From Flammeovirgaceae bacterium (lineage in GTDB: Bacteria; Bacteroidota; Bacteroidia; Cytophagales; Cyclobacteriaceae), in NCBI GenBank assembly GCA_023251155.1, contig JAHEZH010000026.1, positions 1-47,502 on the forward strand: a stretch of 47,502 bases of DNA, written 5' to 3'. Within the stretch, counting starts at the first letter, position 1; each line of letters opens with the position of its first letter. A program made the position numbers and the translations under genes. This document shows positions 16,499 to 24,533 of this stretch, piece by piece. Below the pieces are notes generated by a model, which was not told the origin of the DNA, made no database searches, and was given only the letters and a program-made list of their open reading frames with translations.

Positions 16499-17587
16499 AT
16501 GAAAACGTTCTTTTTAATGGCGTTTGTTTCTGTGCTTTTTTTAAAATCAAATGCTCAAAGTTTTTTTAGACCCAAGGAACCAACGCAACTCGTTATAGAT
16601 CTTGCAGTAGCTACAGGAGTAAAACGCGAGATTGTCTTAAAGACGGGAGAATATGTTGTTGTTTTGGAAAATGCGATACCGGGAAAGAAGTACTCGGTCT
16701 CCGTTGTAAAGGAGAACAACCAGCCAGATCCATTATCCCTACCTCAAGGCACATTTAAGGAACCCGGTGAATCGCAAGGAATATCACCGTGCAAGAGGAT
16801 AAATGAACTAATGACGTCGGTGAACGAAGCGCCAAATGAACAAGATTTGAAATCTAAAGCAACCGAACTCGCAGGCGAAATACGAAAGGCTGAAAGTAAG
16901 AAGCCTCCCTACGACAAATCTGCATGTGAATCAGAGGCCCTTAAAAGCGCTAAAGAACAGCTAGCAGGACTTCGACGAACATCTGAATCTTCGTTTGAAC
17001 TACGTGATGACCAAAAAGTCACTGTTACAGTGTCGACTGTCGATGCGCAACCAGCGTCTCAGTGGACATTGGTGTATATCACGGAGCGAAAGCGTGAGGC
17101 TGTTATTACTTTTGGATGGCTTGCATACAGCGCAAAATGGCCTTATGAAGAAAAAACGTATTTTCTTGCAGCAGTACCGCCGGTGGCACCGACAGATCCC
17201 AATGCACCGCCTACTCCTCAGTTATACAGGGTAACGAAATCACATTCTGGCAAAGTATTTTACCCCGCCGCGTCAATTATGTTTTCCTATCGGCCGACCA
17301 AATACAAAGGCGCATCTATTCGTCCGGTTTTTGGGATAGGGACCAACGCATCGGATATAAACTTCTTATGCGGTGGCCAGCTGTTGGTTGCTCACAATTA
17401 TGCATTGAATGCAGGCTTTATCTTCACGAATCAAAAAGTTCTCAATGGCAAATATAAAGAGGGTGACGACTTAACAGAAACGCTTTCTGATGAACAGCTT
17501 CATGATAATCGCTTTGTCCCTGTTTTCTTCATGGGCATCAGTCTACGGTTCAATGAGAATCCACGTTCGTCAAGAAGTCAAGATTAA
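16499..17587 (+). CDS. Exported protein of unknown family, probable outer-membrane C-terminus
   Basis: The start is set at ATG 16499 because MKTFFLMAFVSVLFLKSNAQS is a complete signal peptide; an upstream in-frame ATG at 16346 lies inside the previous gene. The 362-residue product has an N-terminal beta domain, a charged helical middle (about 125-165, SKATELAGEIRKAESKK) with four cysteines across 100-150, and a C-terminal part with alternating aromatic/hydrophobic strands ending FVPVFFMGISLRFNEN. That end resembles the last strands of an outer-membrane barrel. It follows the metzincin-motif gene by 13 bp. The family is unknown. Confidence 0.68.
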   Translation: MKTFFLMAFVSVLFLKSNAQSFFRPKEPTQLVIDLAVATGVKREIVLKTGEYVVVLENAIPGKKYSVSVVKENNQPDPLSLPQGTFKEPGESQGISPCKRINELMTSVNEAPNEQDLKSKATELAGEIRKAESKKPPYDKSACESEALKSAKEQLAGLRRTSESSFELRDDQKVTVTVSTVDAQPASQWTLVYITERKREAVITFGWLAYSAKWPYEEKTYFLAAVPPVAPTDPNAPPTPQLYRVTKSHSGKVFYPAASIMFSYRPTKYKGASIRPVFGIGTNASDINFLCGGQLLVAHNYALNAGFIFTNQKVLNGKYKEGDDLTETLSDEQLHDNRFVPVFFMGISLRFNENPRSSRSQD

Positions 17588-17801
17588 GTAGAAATTACCG
17601 CAATCTGAGTCGAGCATTTACTTGACTACACGCGTGCCTAAAGGACTTAAACAATTTTTAGAATAGTATTTGGTCTACATATTCAGACAGAACTCAGGGA
17701 CGACTGTGCTTCTGCCTTTTTTACTTTTGGCTGGTAATTATTTGATGAATATATGGGGCCTCTATAATAGTGACTGGTTTATCCGGTTTTAAGTTCTATA
17801 G
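17588..17801. other. Gene-poor island tail
   Basis: From the stop at 17587 to the right att copy (18148) I see only one broken or tiny frame (17802-18038) and a copy of the 15-nt repeat (18087-18101). The sequence is AT-rich. Confidence 0.4.
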
Positions 17802-18038
17802 TCTACAAAACGGAAAGGTTGGCGTGAATCAAAAACACAAGATGGTTCACCTTTTAGAAATCAGACAAAAATTGATAGTATGGCAAATCTTTATCACTCA
17901 AATAAAAAATTAAAATGGTCTGACCTCTCAGGTGATGGTTTTCATGACAATGGAAAACAAGCGTTTTATAATAGTTCAGGAAACGCATTTCATTGTATGG
18001 TAGAAAAATTAGTAAGGAAAAGAAATAGCATGGCGTAA
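17802..18038 (+). pseudogene. Unidentified open frame, 78 codons, start codon doubtful
   Basis: This frame reads GWRESKTQDGSPFRNQTKID, then (from ATG 17880) MANLYHSNKKLKWSDLSGDG and NAFHCMVEKLVRKRNSMA. The composition looks protein-like and the frame is open upstream of the only ATG, which suggests the 3' end of a truncated gene. I know no family for it. Confidence 0.25.
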
Positions 18039-18086
18039 GACGTTGGTCTTGAATAGCGATTCTTAATGTGTTCCCTTTCATGGTGT

Positions 18087-18101
18087 CAATTCGGTGCACC
18101 A
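18087..18101 (+). repeat. 15-nt direct repeat CAATTCGGTGCACCA, copy 2
   Basis: Second copy, 47 nt before the right att repeat. It could mark an internal insertion boundary. Confidence 0.5.
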
Positions 18102-18147
18102 CCTAATTTAACCGCTACAAAACAGTGTAAATCAGCCCAATAACAAT

Positions 18148-18169
18148 GGGTTCGAATCCCTCCTCCTCT
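18148..18169 (+). repeat. attR-like copy of the tRNA-Ser 3' end
   Basis: Starts GGGTTCGAATCCCTC and matches tRNA positions 11640-11661 at 21 of 22 bases in the same orientation. There is no tRNA body upstream of it, so it is not a tRNA gene. It is read as the right end of the island. Confidence 0.72.
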
Positions 18170-18198
18170 CTTCCACTTCCCCACGGCTGGCCTCCCTC

Positions 18199-18909
18199 CT
18201 ATTTGAACCTCTCAATCAACTCGCGGCGAAAAGTATTACCCACCGGGAGTACCGCACCGTTTATAAGGTACAGCTCTCCACCAACAATCTTCGTGATATG
18301 CTTCAAAGCGACTATGTAAGACTTATGTATGCGGATAAATCTTTCCTTATCGAGCTTCTGTTCCAGTTCAGCCGTTGTCGTAAGACTCAAGTGTACCGTA
18401 TCGGGAGTAAACACTTTCACATAGTTTCCCCAGCTTTGCGTATACAGTATGTCATCAAAAGAAATCCTAACCCTATTTCCGTCCACCTTCAAAACGATAT
18501 GTTCTGGTTGTTTTGAAGCATCGCCGTCGCTCATCGACTTGCTAACAGGGCGACGCGACAACACGTTGTCGACAGCAGCAACAAAACGAGGGAACTCAAT
18601 TGGTTTTACCAGGTAGTCGACCACCTGGTATTTATAACTCTGAAGCGCGAATTCCGCGTAGGCAGTTGTTAGTACAACCAGCGGGGGATTGGTCATTGCC
18701 TCCAGCATCTCCATCCCCGATAAGCCCGGCATATTGATATCGAGGAACACAAGATCAACCGCGTTCTTGTAGATAAAATCCATGGCATCAAGCGCATTGA
18801 AAAACTGGCCCTCCAGTTTTAACGTTTTAAGCTTTTGGATATAATGTGTGATCACAAGATGGGCTCCCTCTTCGTCATCAACAATGATACAACGCAGTGA
18901 TTCTTTCAT
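18199..18909 (-). CDS. LytTR-family response regulator
   Basis: Two domains: a receiver (1-120) with the acidic pair DDEE at 11-14, the phospho-acceptor Asp57 in VFLDINMPGLSG, and conserved Thr and Lys (VVLTTAY, LVKPIEF); then a LytTR DNA-binding domain (about 140-236, KVDGNRVRISFDDILYTQSW, FIRIHKSYIVALKHI). It binds DNA after phosphorylation by its kinase, encoded just upstream (kinase stop and regulator start are 2 bp apart). Cytoplasmic. Confidence 0.93.
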   Translation of the reverse strand: MKESLRCIIVDDEEGAHLVITHYIQKLKTLKLEGQFFNALDAMDFIYKNAVDLVFLDINMPGLSGMEMLEAMTNPPLVVLTTAYAEFALQSYKYQVVDYLVKPIEFPRFVAAVDNVLSRRPVSKSMSDGDASKQPEHIVLKVDGNRVRISFDDILYTQSWGNYVKVFTPDTVHLSLTTTAELEQKLDKERFIRIHKSYIVALKHITKIVGGELYLINGAVLPVGNTFRRELIERFK

Positions 18910-18911
18910 AT

Positions 18912-19961
18912 CTATACTACCAGCTCCAGACGCAGTTCTGTTTTATATTCACTACCGTTAATTGCGCTACTAAAAAAATGACGTCCCGGGTAAAGAAGTT
19001 CGAGGCGCTGCCGAACGTTTTTCAATCCCATGCCGATCGATTCACTTCTAAGCGATTCATCCGGTAATGAGTTTCGTATAAGCAGTTGCAGGGTCGATCC
19101 GGTCAATTGCATATCTATAAAAACGAACCATGTATCTTTAACGGTAATACTATGCTTGAAGGCGTTCTCAACCAGTGTAATCAGGATCAATGGCGCAATC
19201 GAGTAGTTAACCGGAATACTTGACGACTGCGGGAACTTAACGGTGATGTGGCATCGCTTACCAATCCGTTCCTTTTCCAACACAATATAGTTATCAATAA
19301 AATTGATTTCCTCAGCGATCGCCACCCTTTGTTTACTTCCATTCTCGAGTTGGTAACGCATCAATTTGGATAACTTCAGGAGAAGATCGGGTGTCCGTTC
19401 CGGCGTATTAAGACTGACGCCATAAATGTTATTCAGCATGTTGAAGAAAAAGTGTGGATTGAGCTGCGCATGCAACAAGTTGATTTGCATTTCGCTCAAC
19501 AAAATTTGGTCTTCACTTCTTCTTTGTAGCTCGTTCTGATACTGCCGCACGAGATATAAGCCCATGATCATAATGATACTGGTAGCAGTAACGATCATTA
19601 AATACAAAATATGCTTCAATACCCCTGGTTCTTTTTCATAAAAGTCAGGTTCGATCCAATACCGGTCTGCTGTGTATAGGACTATGCCACCCACAATAAG
19701 CGAAACCAGGCTTATTGATGAATACAACAGATACCTGCGACGCATCAGTAATGGAAAGACGAAGATTCGATGAAGATGTGCTTGCGTATAAATGATCAGG
19801 AAGAAAACAACGCCCTTCACCAGGCCGAGAAAGGTATCTATTTGAATCCATTGCTGGACCATCATGGCCAGAAAGATGGCCACCACGAAAATGGCCTCCG
19901 GAATGATCGGGCTGCGATACCATTTAACATTTTTAGCCCTATGTTGACCGGCAATTTTCAT
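18912..19961 (-). CDS. LytS/YehU-type sensor histidine kinase
   Basis: Four N-terminal hydrophobic helices, a linker (VRQYQNELQRRSEDQILLSE), then the His_kinase box LNPHFFFNMLNN and the N-box region APLILITLVENAFKHS, with a degenerate ATPase end SIGMGLKNVRQRLELLY. It phosphorylates the adjacent LytTR regulator. The start is uncertain: ATG 19961 is used; TTG at 20000 would add 13 residues but is a weak start and runs into the divergent regulatory region. The pair lies head to head with a large outer-membrane receptor gene, a possible target. Confidence 0.9.
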   Translation of the reverse strand: MKIAGQHRAKNVKWYRSPIIPEAIFVVAIFLAMMVQQWIQIDTFLGLVKGVVFFLIIYTQAHLHRIFVFPLLMRRRYLLYSSISLVSLIVGGIVLYTADRYWIEPDFYEKEPGVLKHILYLMIVTATSIIMIMGLYLVRQYQNELQRRSEDQILLSEMQINLLHAQLNPHFFFNMLNNIYGVSLNTPERTPDLLLKLSKLMRYQLENGSKQRVAIAEEINFIDNYIVLEKERIGKRCHITVKFPQSSSIPVNYSIAPLILITLVENAFKHSITVKDTWFVFIDMQLTGSTLQLLIRNSLPDESLRSESIGMGLKNVRQRLELLYPGRHFFSSAINGSEYKTELRLELVV

Positions 19962-20123
19962 TCCGTATTCTGGTGCTGAAATCTGATGCAAGTTCGTCAA
20001 ATCTTACGTAGCAATTGCAATGAAGATGACGAACGCTGTTCATCATGGCGAATTCCTGTCTTATCAATCATTTTTTACAGCGAGATCGATAAAACGGTCC
20101 TTTGGGTTGGTAATCTCAATCGC

Positions 20124-22577
20124 ATGGTCCAAAGAAAAATAATCGTTCTTACGCTTTCAATAATTTCGATACTATCGGTCATACGTTCACACGGCCAAGC
20201 CCCTGATGCAAATAAAATAACGGTGAGCGGTACGGTATTGGACTCCGCAACCCATCAACCGCTTGAATTCGTTGCGGTTGCTGTCTTGGATACCCAGGAA
20301 AAGAATGCAATAGGCACAACAACTTCGGCAGATGGTACCTTTACGTTTGGAGCTACGGTCTTACCCGATTATCTACTTCGCATTACGTACATGGGTTACC
20401 AGGTCTACAAAAGAAAGATCGTTGTTACTCAGACCACAACAAACCTTGATCTCGGAATAATCTTATTGCAGGCAGAATCCATGATGCTTAATGAAGTAGT
20501 TATTTCTTCAACAAAATCACAAATCCGAAATGAAGGAGAAAAGATCATTTACAACGCTGCTTCCGATATAAGTAACACCTCTGGCTCGGCCGCAGATGTG
20601 CTCTCGAAGGCACCCCTGGTTACGGTAGATAGTGAAGGCAACGTGAAGGTGCGTGGCAATTCCAATATCCGTGTTCTCTTAAACGGGCTACCCTCCGGAT
20701 TTATGGCGCAGAATCTCAAGGAAGCGCTGAAGATGATTCCGGCAAACTCGATCGAATCCATTGAAGTGATCACCTCACCTTCCGCCAAGTATGAAGCCGA
20801 AGGTGCCGCGGGCATCATCAACATTATCACAAAGCGAACGGCAAATACCAGCGGCAATTTCAATATCAGTCACGGCAACCTTGATCAATCTGCTACTATG
20901 AACCTTAACATCGTCCGCAAAAAATTCACCTACAGTATCACCGCAGATGTGAGCAAGACGAAACGTAAATCGGTGAGTGAACTGCGTCGCCAATCATTTC
21001 ATGACGGAACAACTTCATCCACGCTGTATCAACGCAATCAATCTCTTGAAAGAAGTGCCGGCGGCTGGGGCGGCTTTAACATGGAATATCACCCCGACAC
21101 GCTACAGACTTTTTCCGCGGGCATATCCTATTGGACAGACTCATGGCCCGTTGAAAGCTCACTGTATAATATTTATGGGAGTTCACTGGGCAGTCGCGAA
21201 TACAACCAGGTAAGCATTCAGTCCGGTAAATTTAGGTACGCAGACCTGTCATTCAACTACATCAGGAAATTCCAACGCAAAGGACAAGAGCTGAAATTTG
21301 CTAACCTCGTGGGACACTCCAATGGCCGTATGGAATATGTCACGAATCAAGACAGTCTCAACGGAATCAAATATTTCAGCGAACGAAGTCCCAATAAAAG
21401 TGATGACTGGGATTACAATTCTCAACTCGATTACACGCATCCGTTGAACAAAAGCGGAACCAGCTTTATCGAAACCGGAGGTCGCTGGAGTCGCACTACC
21501 TCCGTCAGTAAATACGCTGTTTACAACAACAGCACGAGCACTGGCAGTGAAGATCTTCATATCATTCTATCACGCTCGGATACCATGCGCTACTATCAAA
21601 ATATTATGGCAGCCTATGTTAGCGTTACTATTGGTCTGAAGAATGATTGGGTCATTCGACCGGGAGCTCGTTATGAACGCACTGGCCTGGGAGGCTCTTT
21701 CAAAGGCAGTACACCTTCATTCAACGCGACGTTCGGCAACTTCGTACCTAATTTTCTTGTGACGCGGCAATTCAACAGCCATCATGACGGGAAGTTAAGT
21801 TACACGGAAAGAATTCGCAGACCGTGGATATGGGATATGAATCCGTATGTAAATGCAAGTGACCCATTGAATCTCACCTTTGGCAATCCGCTATTGCGGC
21901 CCGAGGTAACGCGAACTCTTGAAATCGGGCACGGGTACATGTCCGACAGTGGATTCTCTTTGAATAGCACTGTATACGGAGCCTTGAACAGAAATGCCAT
22001 TGAGCAACTCACTACAGTTGACAGCGTTGGTGTCTCCCGAAGCACGTGGCGCAATGTCGCTACCAATGAGCGCCTCGGTGCAAGTATTAACGGCTCGGTC
22101 CCCGTAAACAACAAGTGGGTGTTAAATGCTTCAGTTGAATTCTATCACGTATGGTTCAAGAGCCAGGCTCTGAGTGTATCTAACCAGGGAAACTATGTCT
22201 CGACAACGATCAGTAGCACCTATACGCTACCGAAAGGATTTGCGGTGCAGGTAGCAGGCAATTTTGACAACGGGAATGTGACTTTACAAGGAAGACAAGG
22301 TGCAAATTATAACTATCGGTTTACTGCAAAGAAGGAGATCTTCAAAAATAAAGGAACCATCTCCATTGCCTTAAATAATATTTTCAAAGACGGACTTAGT
22401 CAACGAAGTTACGCCACTTCACCAGGCTTTGACAGCGATACCAAACACTTTTATTATAATCGTTCATTTGCTATTTCATTGAGCTGGCGCCTCGGTAGGA
22501 TCCAAATCCATCAACGGAACGATGGAGATGACGAGAACGAAGAGAGAACCAGTGGAGGCAAACGCCACGGAGGTTAA
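20124..22577 (+). CDS. Outer-membrane beta-barrel receptor, TonB-dependent-like (OMP_b-brl_3 type)
   Basis: The start is placed at ATG 20124, which begins a signal peptide (MVQRKIIVLTLSIISILSVI... SHGQ); the longer frame from 19986 would overlap the divergent kinase. Domains in order: CarboxypepD_reg (about 33-115, SGTVLDSATHQPLEFVAV), a plug with ADVLSKAPLVTVDSEGNVKV and EGAAGIINIITKR (about 155-245), then a 570-residue barrel. No typical TonB box is obvious. Such receptors import large substrates across the outer membrane; the substrate is unknown. The C-terminus is hydrophilic and charged (NDGDDENEERTSGGKRHGG), odd for a barrel, where the last residue is usually aromatic. Confidence 0.88.
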   Translation: MVQRKIIVLTLSIISILSVIRSHGQAPDANKITVSGTVLDSATHQPLEFVAVAVLDTQEKNAIGTTTSADGTFTFGATVLPDYLLRITYMGYQVYKRKIVVTQTTTNLDLGIILLQAESMMLNEVVISSTKSQIRNEGEKIIYNAASDISNTSGSAADVLSKAPLVTVDSEGNVKVRGNSNIRVLLNGLPSGFMAQNLKEALKMIPANSIESIEVITSPSAKYEAEGAAGIINIITKRTANTSGNFNISHGNLDQSATMNLNIVRKKFTYSITADVSKTKRKSVSELRRQSFHDGTTSSTLYQRNQSLERSAGGWGGFNMEYHPDTLQTFSAGISYWTDSWPVESSLYNIYGSSLGSREYNQVSIQSGKFRYADLSFNYIRKFQRKGQELKFANLVGHSNGRMEYVTNQDSLNGIKYFSERSPNKSDDWDYNSQLDYTHPLNKSGTSFIETGGRWSRTTSVSKYAVYNNSTSTGSEDLHIILSRSDTMRYYQNIMAAYVSVTIGLKNDWVIRPGARYERTGLGGSFKGSTPSFNATFGNFVPNFLVTRQFNSHHDGKLSYTERIRRPWIWDMNPYVNASDPLNLTFGNPLLRPEVTRTLEIGHGYMSDSGFSLNSTVYGALNRNAIEQLTTVDSVGVSRSTWRNVATNERLGASINGSVPVNNKWVLNASVEFYHVWFKSQALSVSNQGNYVSTTISSTYTLPKGFAVQVAGNFDNGNVTLQGRQGANYNYRFTAKKEIFKNKGTISIALNNIFKDGLSQRSYATSPGFDSDTKHFYYNRSFAISLSWRLGRIQIHQRNDGDDENEERTSGGKRHGG

Positions 22578-22599
22578 TATAAAGCGCACTGACCCAACG

Positions 22600-22629
22600 T
22601 GACAAATATCGTTCATCAGCTATTTGTCA
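22600..22629 (+). terminator. Inverted repeat after the receptor gene
   Basis: TGACAAATA (22600-22608) and TATTTGTCA (22621-22629) form a perfect 9-bp stem with a 12-nt loop, 23 bp after the stop. There is no strong T run directly after it, so it may be a weak terminator or an operator. Confidence 0.4.
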
Positions 22630-22707
22630 TAGTTAGTCAGCTTATTTTTATCGCTGTCAGCGTGATAGTTTTATTTGTGTATCAGAAAATGAAACAATGA
22701 ACAAAAA

Positions 22708-23132
22708 ATGACACGCGTTCAAACACTACTCGGAAGTTCTCAACTGACTGACTATGGTCTGCTTTTCATTCGAATCGGAATAGGTGTAATGTTCCTATGG
22801 CACGGCTATCCTAAAATTGCTGGTGGACCCGATGGATGGAAAGAACTCGGTGAGTCCATGAAATATTTAGGGATTAATTTCTTTCCATTGTTATGGGGGT
22901 TTCTTGGGGCTATGAGTGAATTTCTCGGTGCGTTGTTACTAATTGCCGGATTTAGATTTAGGCTCGCTTGTTTTATGCTGGCAGCGACAATGTTTGTTGC
23001 GGCTGTATCTCACCTCGGTGCTGGCGACGGAATGTTCGGGCATCCAATGCTATTGAAGATGCGATTGTTTTCGCAGGACTTATGCTTATTGGTCCGGGTA
23101 AAATCAGTGTGGACAGACGACTTGTGGGTTGA
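22708..23132 (+). pseudogene. DoxX family membrane protein, frameshifted
   Basis: The first 110 residues are a clean DoxX protein: LLFIRIGIGVMFLWHGYPKI, LWGFLGAMSEFLGALLLIAG and AATMFVAAVSHLGAGDGMFG. After about position 23045 the natural ending (AIEDAIVFAGLMLIGPGKIS, then VDRRLVG and stop at 23132) continues in another frame, while the original frame runs on into nonsense to 23241. So there is a single frameshift, real or a sequencing error. DoxX proteins are four-helix inner-membrane proteins linked with redox/thiosulfate or oxidoreductase partners. Confidence 0.8.
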
Positions 23133-23178
23133 AGTCGTTTACCGATGTGTTAAAGAAACTTCGGTTACACTCTGTGAA

Positions 23179-23829
23179 TTAATCTGTTTGAATAGCTCGT
23201 ATAATGTCAAGCTTGATCAACTCCCAGTATTTTCCTTTTAAACAGATTGGATCGAAGTCTTCGTCTGCTTTTGAAAAGTCAGTAAAATTCTGTCGGATCA
23301 AGGCTTCTTCATGAGTATAGGGATATCGCTGTGAATGAAGAGCGATCATCCGGGACGGCGAGTGCGAGAGTAGTAGTTCATGAATATCCCAAAAGTCTTT
23401 TTTCCGAGCCTTGCGCTGCACGATATCAATTTTCATAGCAATGATTTCCTCAATTGTGGCAAGTCGGTAAGGTCCGATTTCTAATGCTGGTTGTATGAAT
23501 GCATCCGTGTAATATAAATCCAGCTTTACAGTATCTTTCTGATCTTTGCCGACAAGATAAGAGACACCCATACCGATTGGCCCTGGTGTAAGATCGGATA
23601 CAAAGTGAAACTTACTCCGTAAAAACGTATCGATCGCGCGGTAGTCAATTGAATCATACACTGCATCAGTAAACAAATCAATATCATCGGACATACGATG
23701 ACCTAGTTGCAAACTTAGCGAGGTACCGCCAACAAGTCTGAAGGGTTTAAACAGATCATGTTTCACAAGTAAAGTAAGTGTCTCTTTCAAAAGAGGCTTG
23801 ACTGTCTTCCAGTGAAAGTTATTAGGCAT
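23179..23829 (-). CDS. AbiEii/AbiGii-type nucleotidyltransferase toxin
   Basis: Nucleotidyltransferase-like toxin of the AbiEii family (DUF1814, PF08843), which in characterised relatives modifies tRNA or other targets with NTPs to arrest growth or abort phage infection. Key motif: RLVGGTSLSLQLGHRMSDDIDLF (about 31-53, printed here only as its parts GGTSL and SDDIDLF), the G-G-T-S ... D-D-D catalytic core. A second carboxylate-rich stretch is VKLDLYYTDAF, with KARKKDFWDIHELL later, matching the family's KDxxD segment. 216 aa. Its start overlaps the end of the upstream antitoxin-like gene by 8 bp, tight toxin-antitoxin coupling. Confidence 0.85.
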   Translation of the reverse strand: MPNNFHWKTVKPLLKETLTLLVKHDLFKPFRLVGGTSLSLQLGHRMSDDIDLFTDAVYDSIDYRAIDTFLRSKFHFVSDLTPGPIGMGVSYLVGKDQKDTVKLDLYYTDAFIQPALEIGPYRLATIEEIIAMKIDIVQRKARKKDFWDIHELLLSHSPSRMIALHSQRYPYTHEEALIRQNFTDFSKADEDFDPICLKGKYWELIKLDIIRAIQTD

Positions 23830-24295
23830 GCTGTGTTTTCAGGTTGTCTACTACCTTCTGAAAAACGGCGTCACCATAATATCTCTTAATCTCATTTTTT
23901 TCCAGGTCGTTGCCGCGTTCAAGTATGCGTTCAATTACCGCTCTGCGCTTTGCATACCAATCAATCTTGTTGATATCAGTATCCCAAAACAATCCGCGAC
24001 GGATCAAAGAGAAATCCGGAGGAGTATTTTTTCGTTGTTTACGCTTCTCCTCTTTGATATCGTAGAATACCTGCAAGGTCATAAAATAACCTTCCTCCAA
24101 TCCAAGGGCATGTTCAAGCTTTAGAGCAAGCGAAGTGTTTATACCACGTTTTGCTTTAGTAATAGCACTGATGGTTTGAGGGTATTCATCAATAGAAAGG
24201 GCAAAGCTGCGTTTCCGCATCTTACGTTCTTTGAGCTTCCGATCCAGAACAAGACCAGGATGAATGCCTTTTAATATAGAAATCTCATTTATCAT
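23822..24295 (-). CDS. HTH antitoxin-like protein paired with AbiEii toxin
   Basis: The first half is an XRE-type HTH of the HigA/plasmid-maintenance type: HPGLVLDRKLKERKMRKRSF, ISAITKAKRGINTSLALKLE and HALGLEEGYF. The second half (IDKIDWYAKRRAVIERILERGND-like, with NEIKRYYGDAVFQKVVDNLK) contacts the toxin in related pairs, by inference. The protein is probably a type IV-like antitoxin and autorepressor. ATG 24295 is chosen over TTG 24307, since the -7 element sits at 24305-24312. Two direct repeats further upstream are candidate operator sites. Confidence 0.78.
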   Translation of the reverse strand: MINEISILKGIHPGLVLDRKLKERKMRKRSFALSIDEYPQTISAITKAKRGINTSLALKLEHALGLEEGYFMTLQVFYDIKEEKRKQRKNTPPDFSLIRRGLFWDTDINKIDWYAKRRAVIERILERGNDLEKNEIKRYYGDAVFQKVVDNLKTQHA

Positions 24296-24304
24296 AACCG
24301 TACT

Positions 24305-24312
24305 CAAATATA
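24305..24312 (-). promoter_or_regulatory. -7 promoter element TATATTTG of the toxin-antitoxin operon
   Basis: Minus-strand TATATTTG fits TAnnTTTG and ends 9 nt before the antitoxin ATG at 24295, giving a near-leaderless message. Confidence 0.55.
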
Positions 24313-24317
24313 CCGTA

Positions 24318-24340
24318 TAACAGATTTATAAACAGATTTG
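24318..24340. promoter_or_regulatory. Direct repeats (AACAGATTT x2), putative autoregulatory operator
   Basis: AACAGATTT occurs at 24319-24327 and 24331-24339, 12 bp apart (about one helical turn), directly upstream of the -7 element. Placement over the promoter suits autorepression by the HTH antitoxin. This is inference from position and repetition only. Confidence 0.45.
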
Positions 24341-24423
24341 TTTACATTTTTCAATGTACAATTTAAATATCTGTTAATCAGCTGAATAAATAAGAAACTG
24401 ACCAAGGTTATTTCTGACTCATT

Positions 24424-24531
24424 ATGCCAAAAACCTCATTTTTGAGCAAATTTCGAGACTTCCGAAGTGGATTCTCTCGAACCTTCCGGAGGTCATACAC
24501 CGCTGAAGTCTTCAAACGATTCATCATCTGA
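24424..24531 (+). repeat. Region of small palindromes with a 35-codon ORF
   Basis: ACTTCCGAAGT and ACCTTCCGGAGGT are near-perfect palindromes lying 22 bp apart, each preceded by TCGA. The same stretch is open in one frame (35 codons from ATG 24424, FRDFRSGFSRTFRRSYTAEVF), which is probably a by-product of the repeats. It sits 3 bp from the stop of the convergent permease gene and may be a terminator or a dispersed repeat. Confidence 0.35.
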
Positions 24532-24533
24532 TA

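Larger units (their letters stand above)
11663..18169. mobile_element. tRNA-Ser-integrated genomic island, decayed, no integrase
   Basis: The segment between the tRNA-Ser 3' end and the duplicated 22-nt copy at 18148-18169 looks foreign to its surroundings. It has long AT-rich non-coding gaps, broken fragments (Mrr-like nuclease, excisionase-like N-terminus), a duplicated terminator, and genes of unfamiliar families. Core genes with ordinary spacing resume directly on both sides. No recombinase gene is left inside, so the element is probably immobile or was mobilised in trans. Confidence 0.65.

Noticed and set aside
17854-18102. 82-codon minus-strand frame at the island end
   Set aside because: Composition is unlike a real protein, and the opposite strand has the better frame.
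18148-18169. TTCGAATCCC stretch considered as a second tRNA gene
   Set aside because: No D arm, anticodon arm or acceptor 5' strand upstream; it is only a copy of the tRNA 3' end.
19986-20123. 46-codon N-terminal extension of the outer-membrane receptor
   Set aside because: Overlaps the divergent kinase region and precedes a clean signal peptide at 20124.
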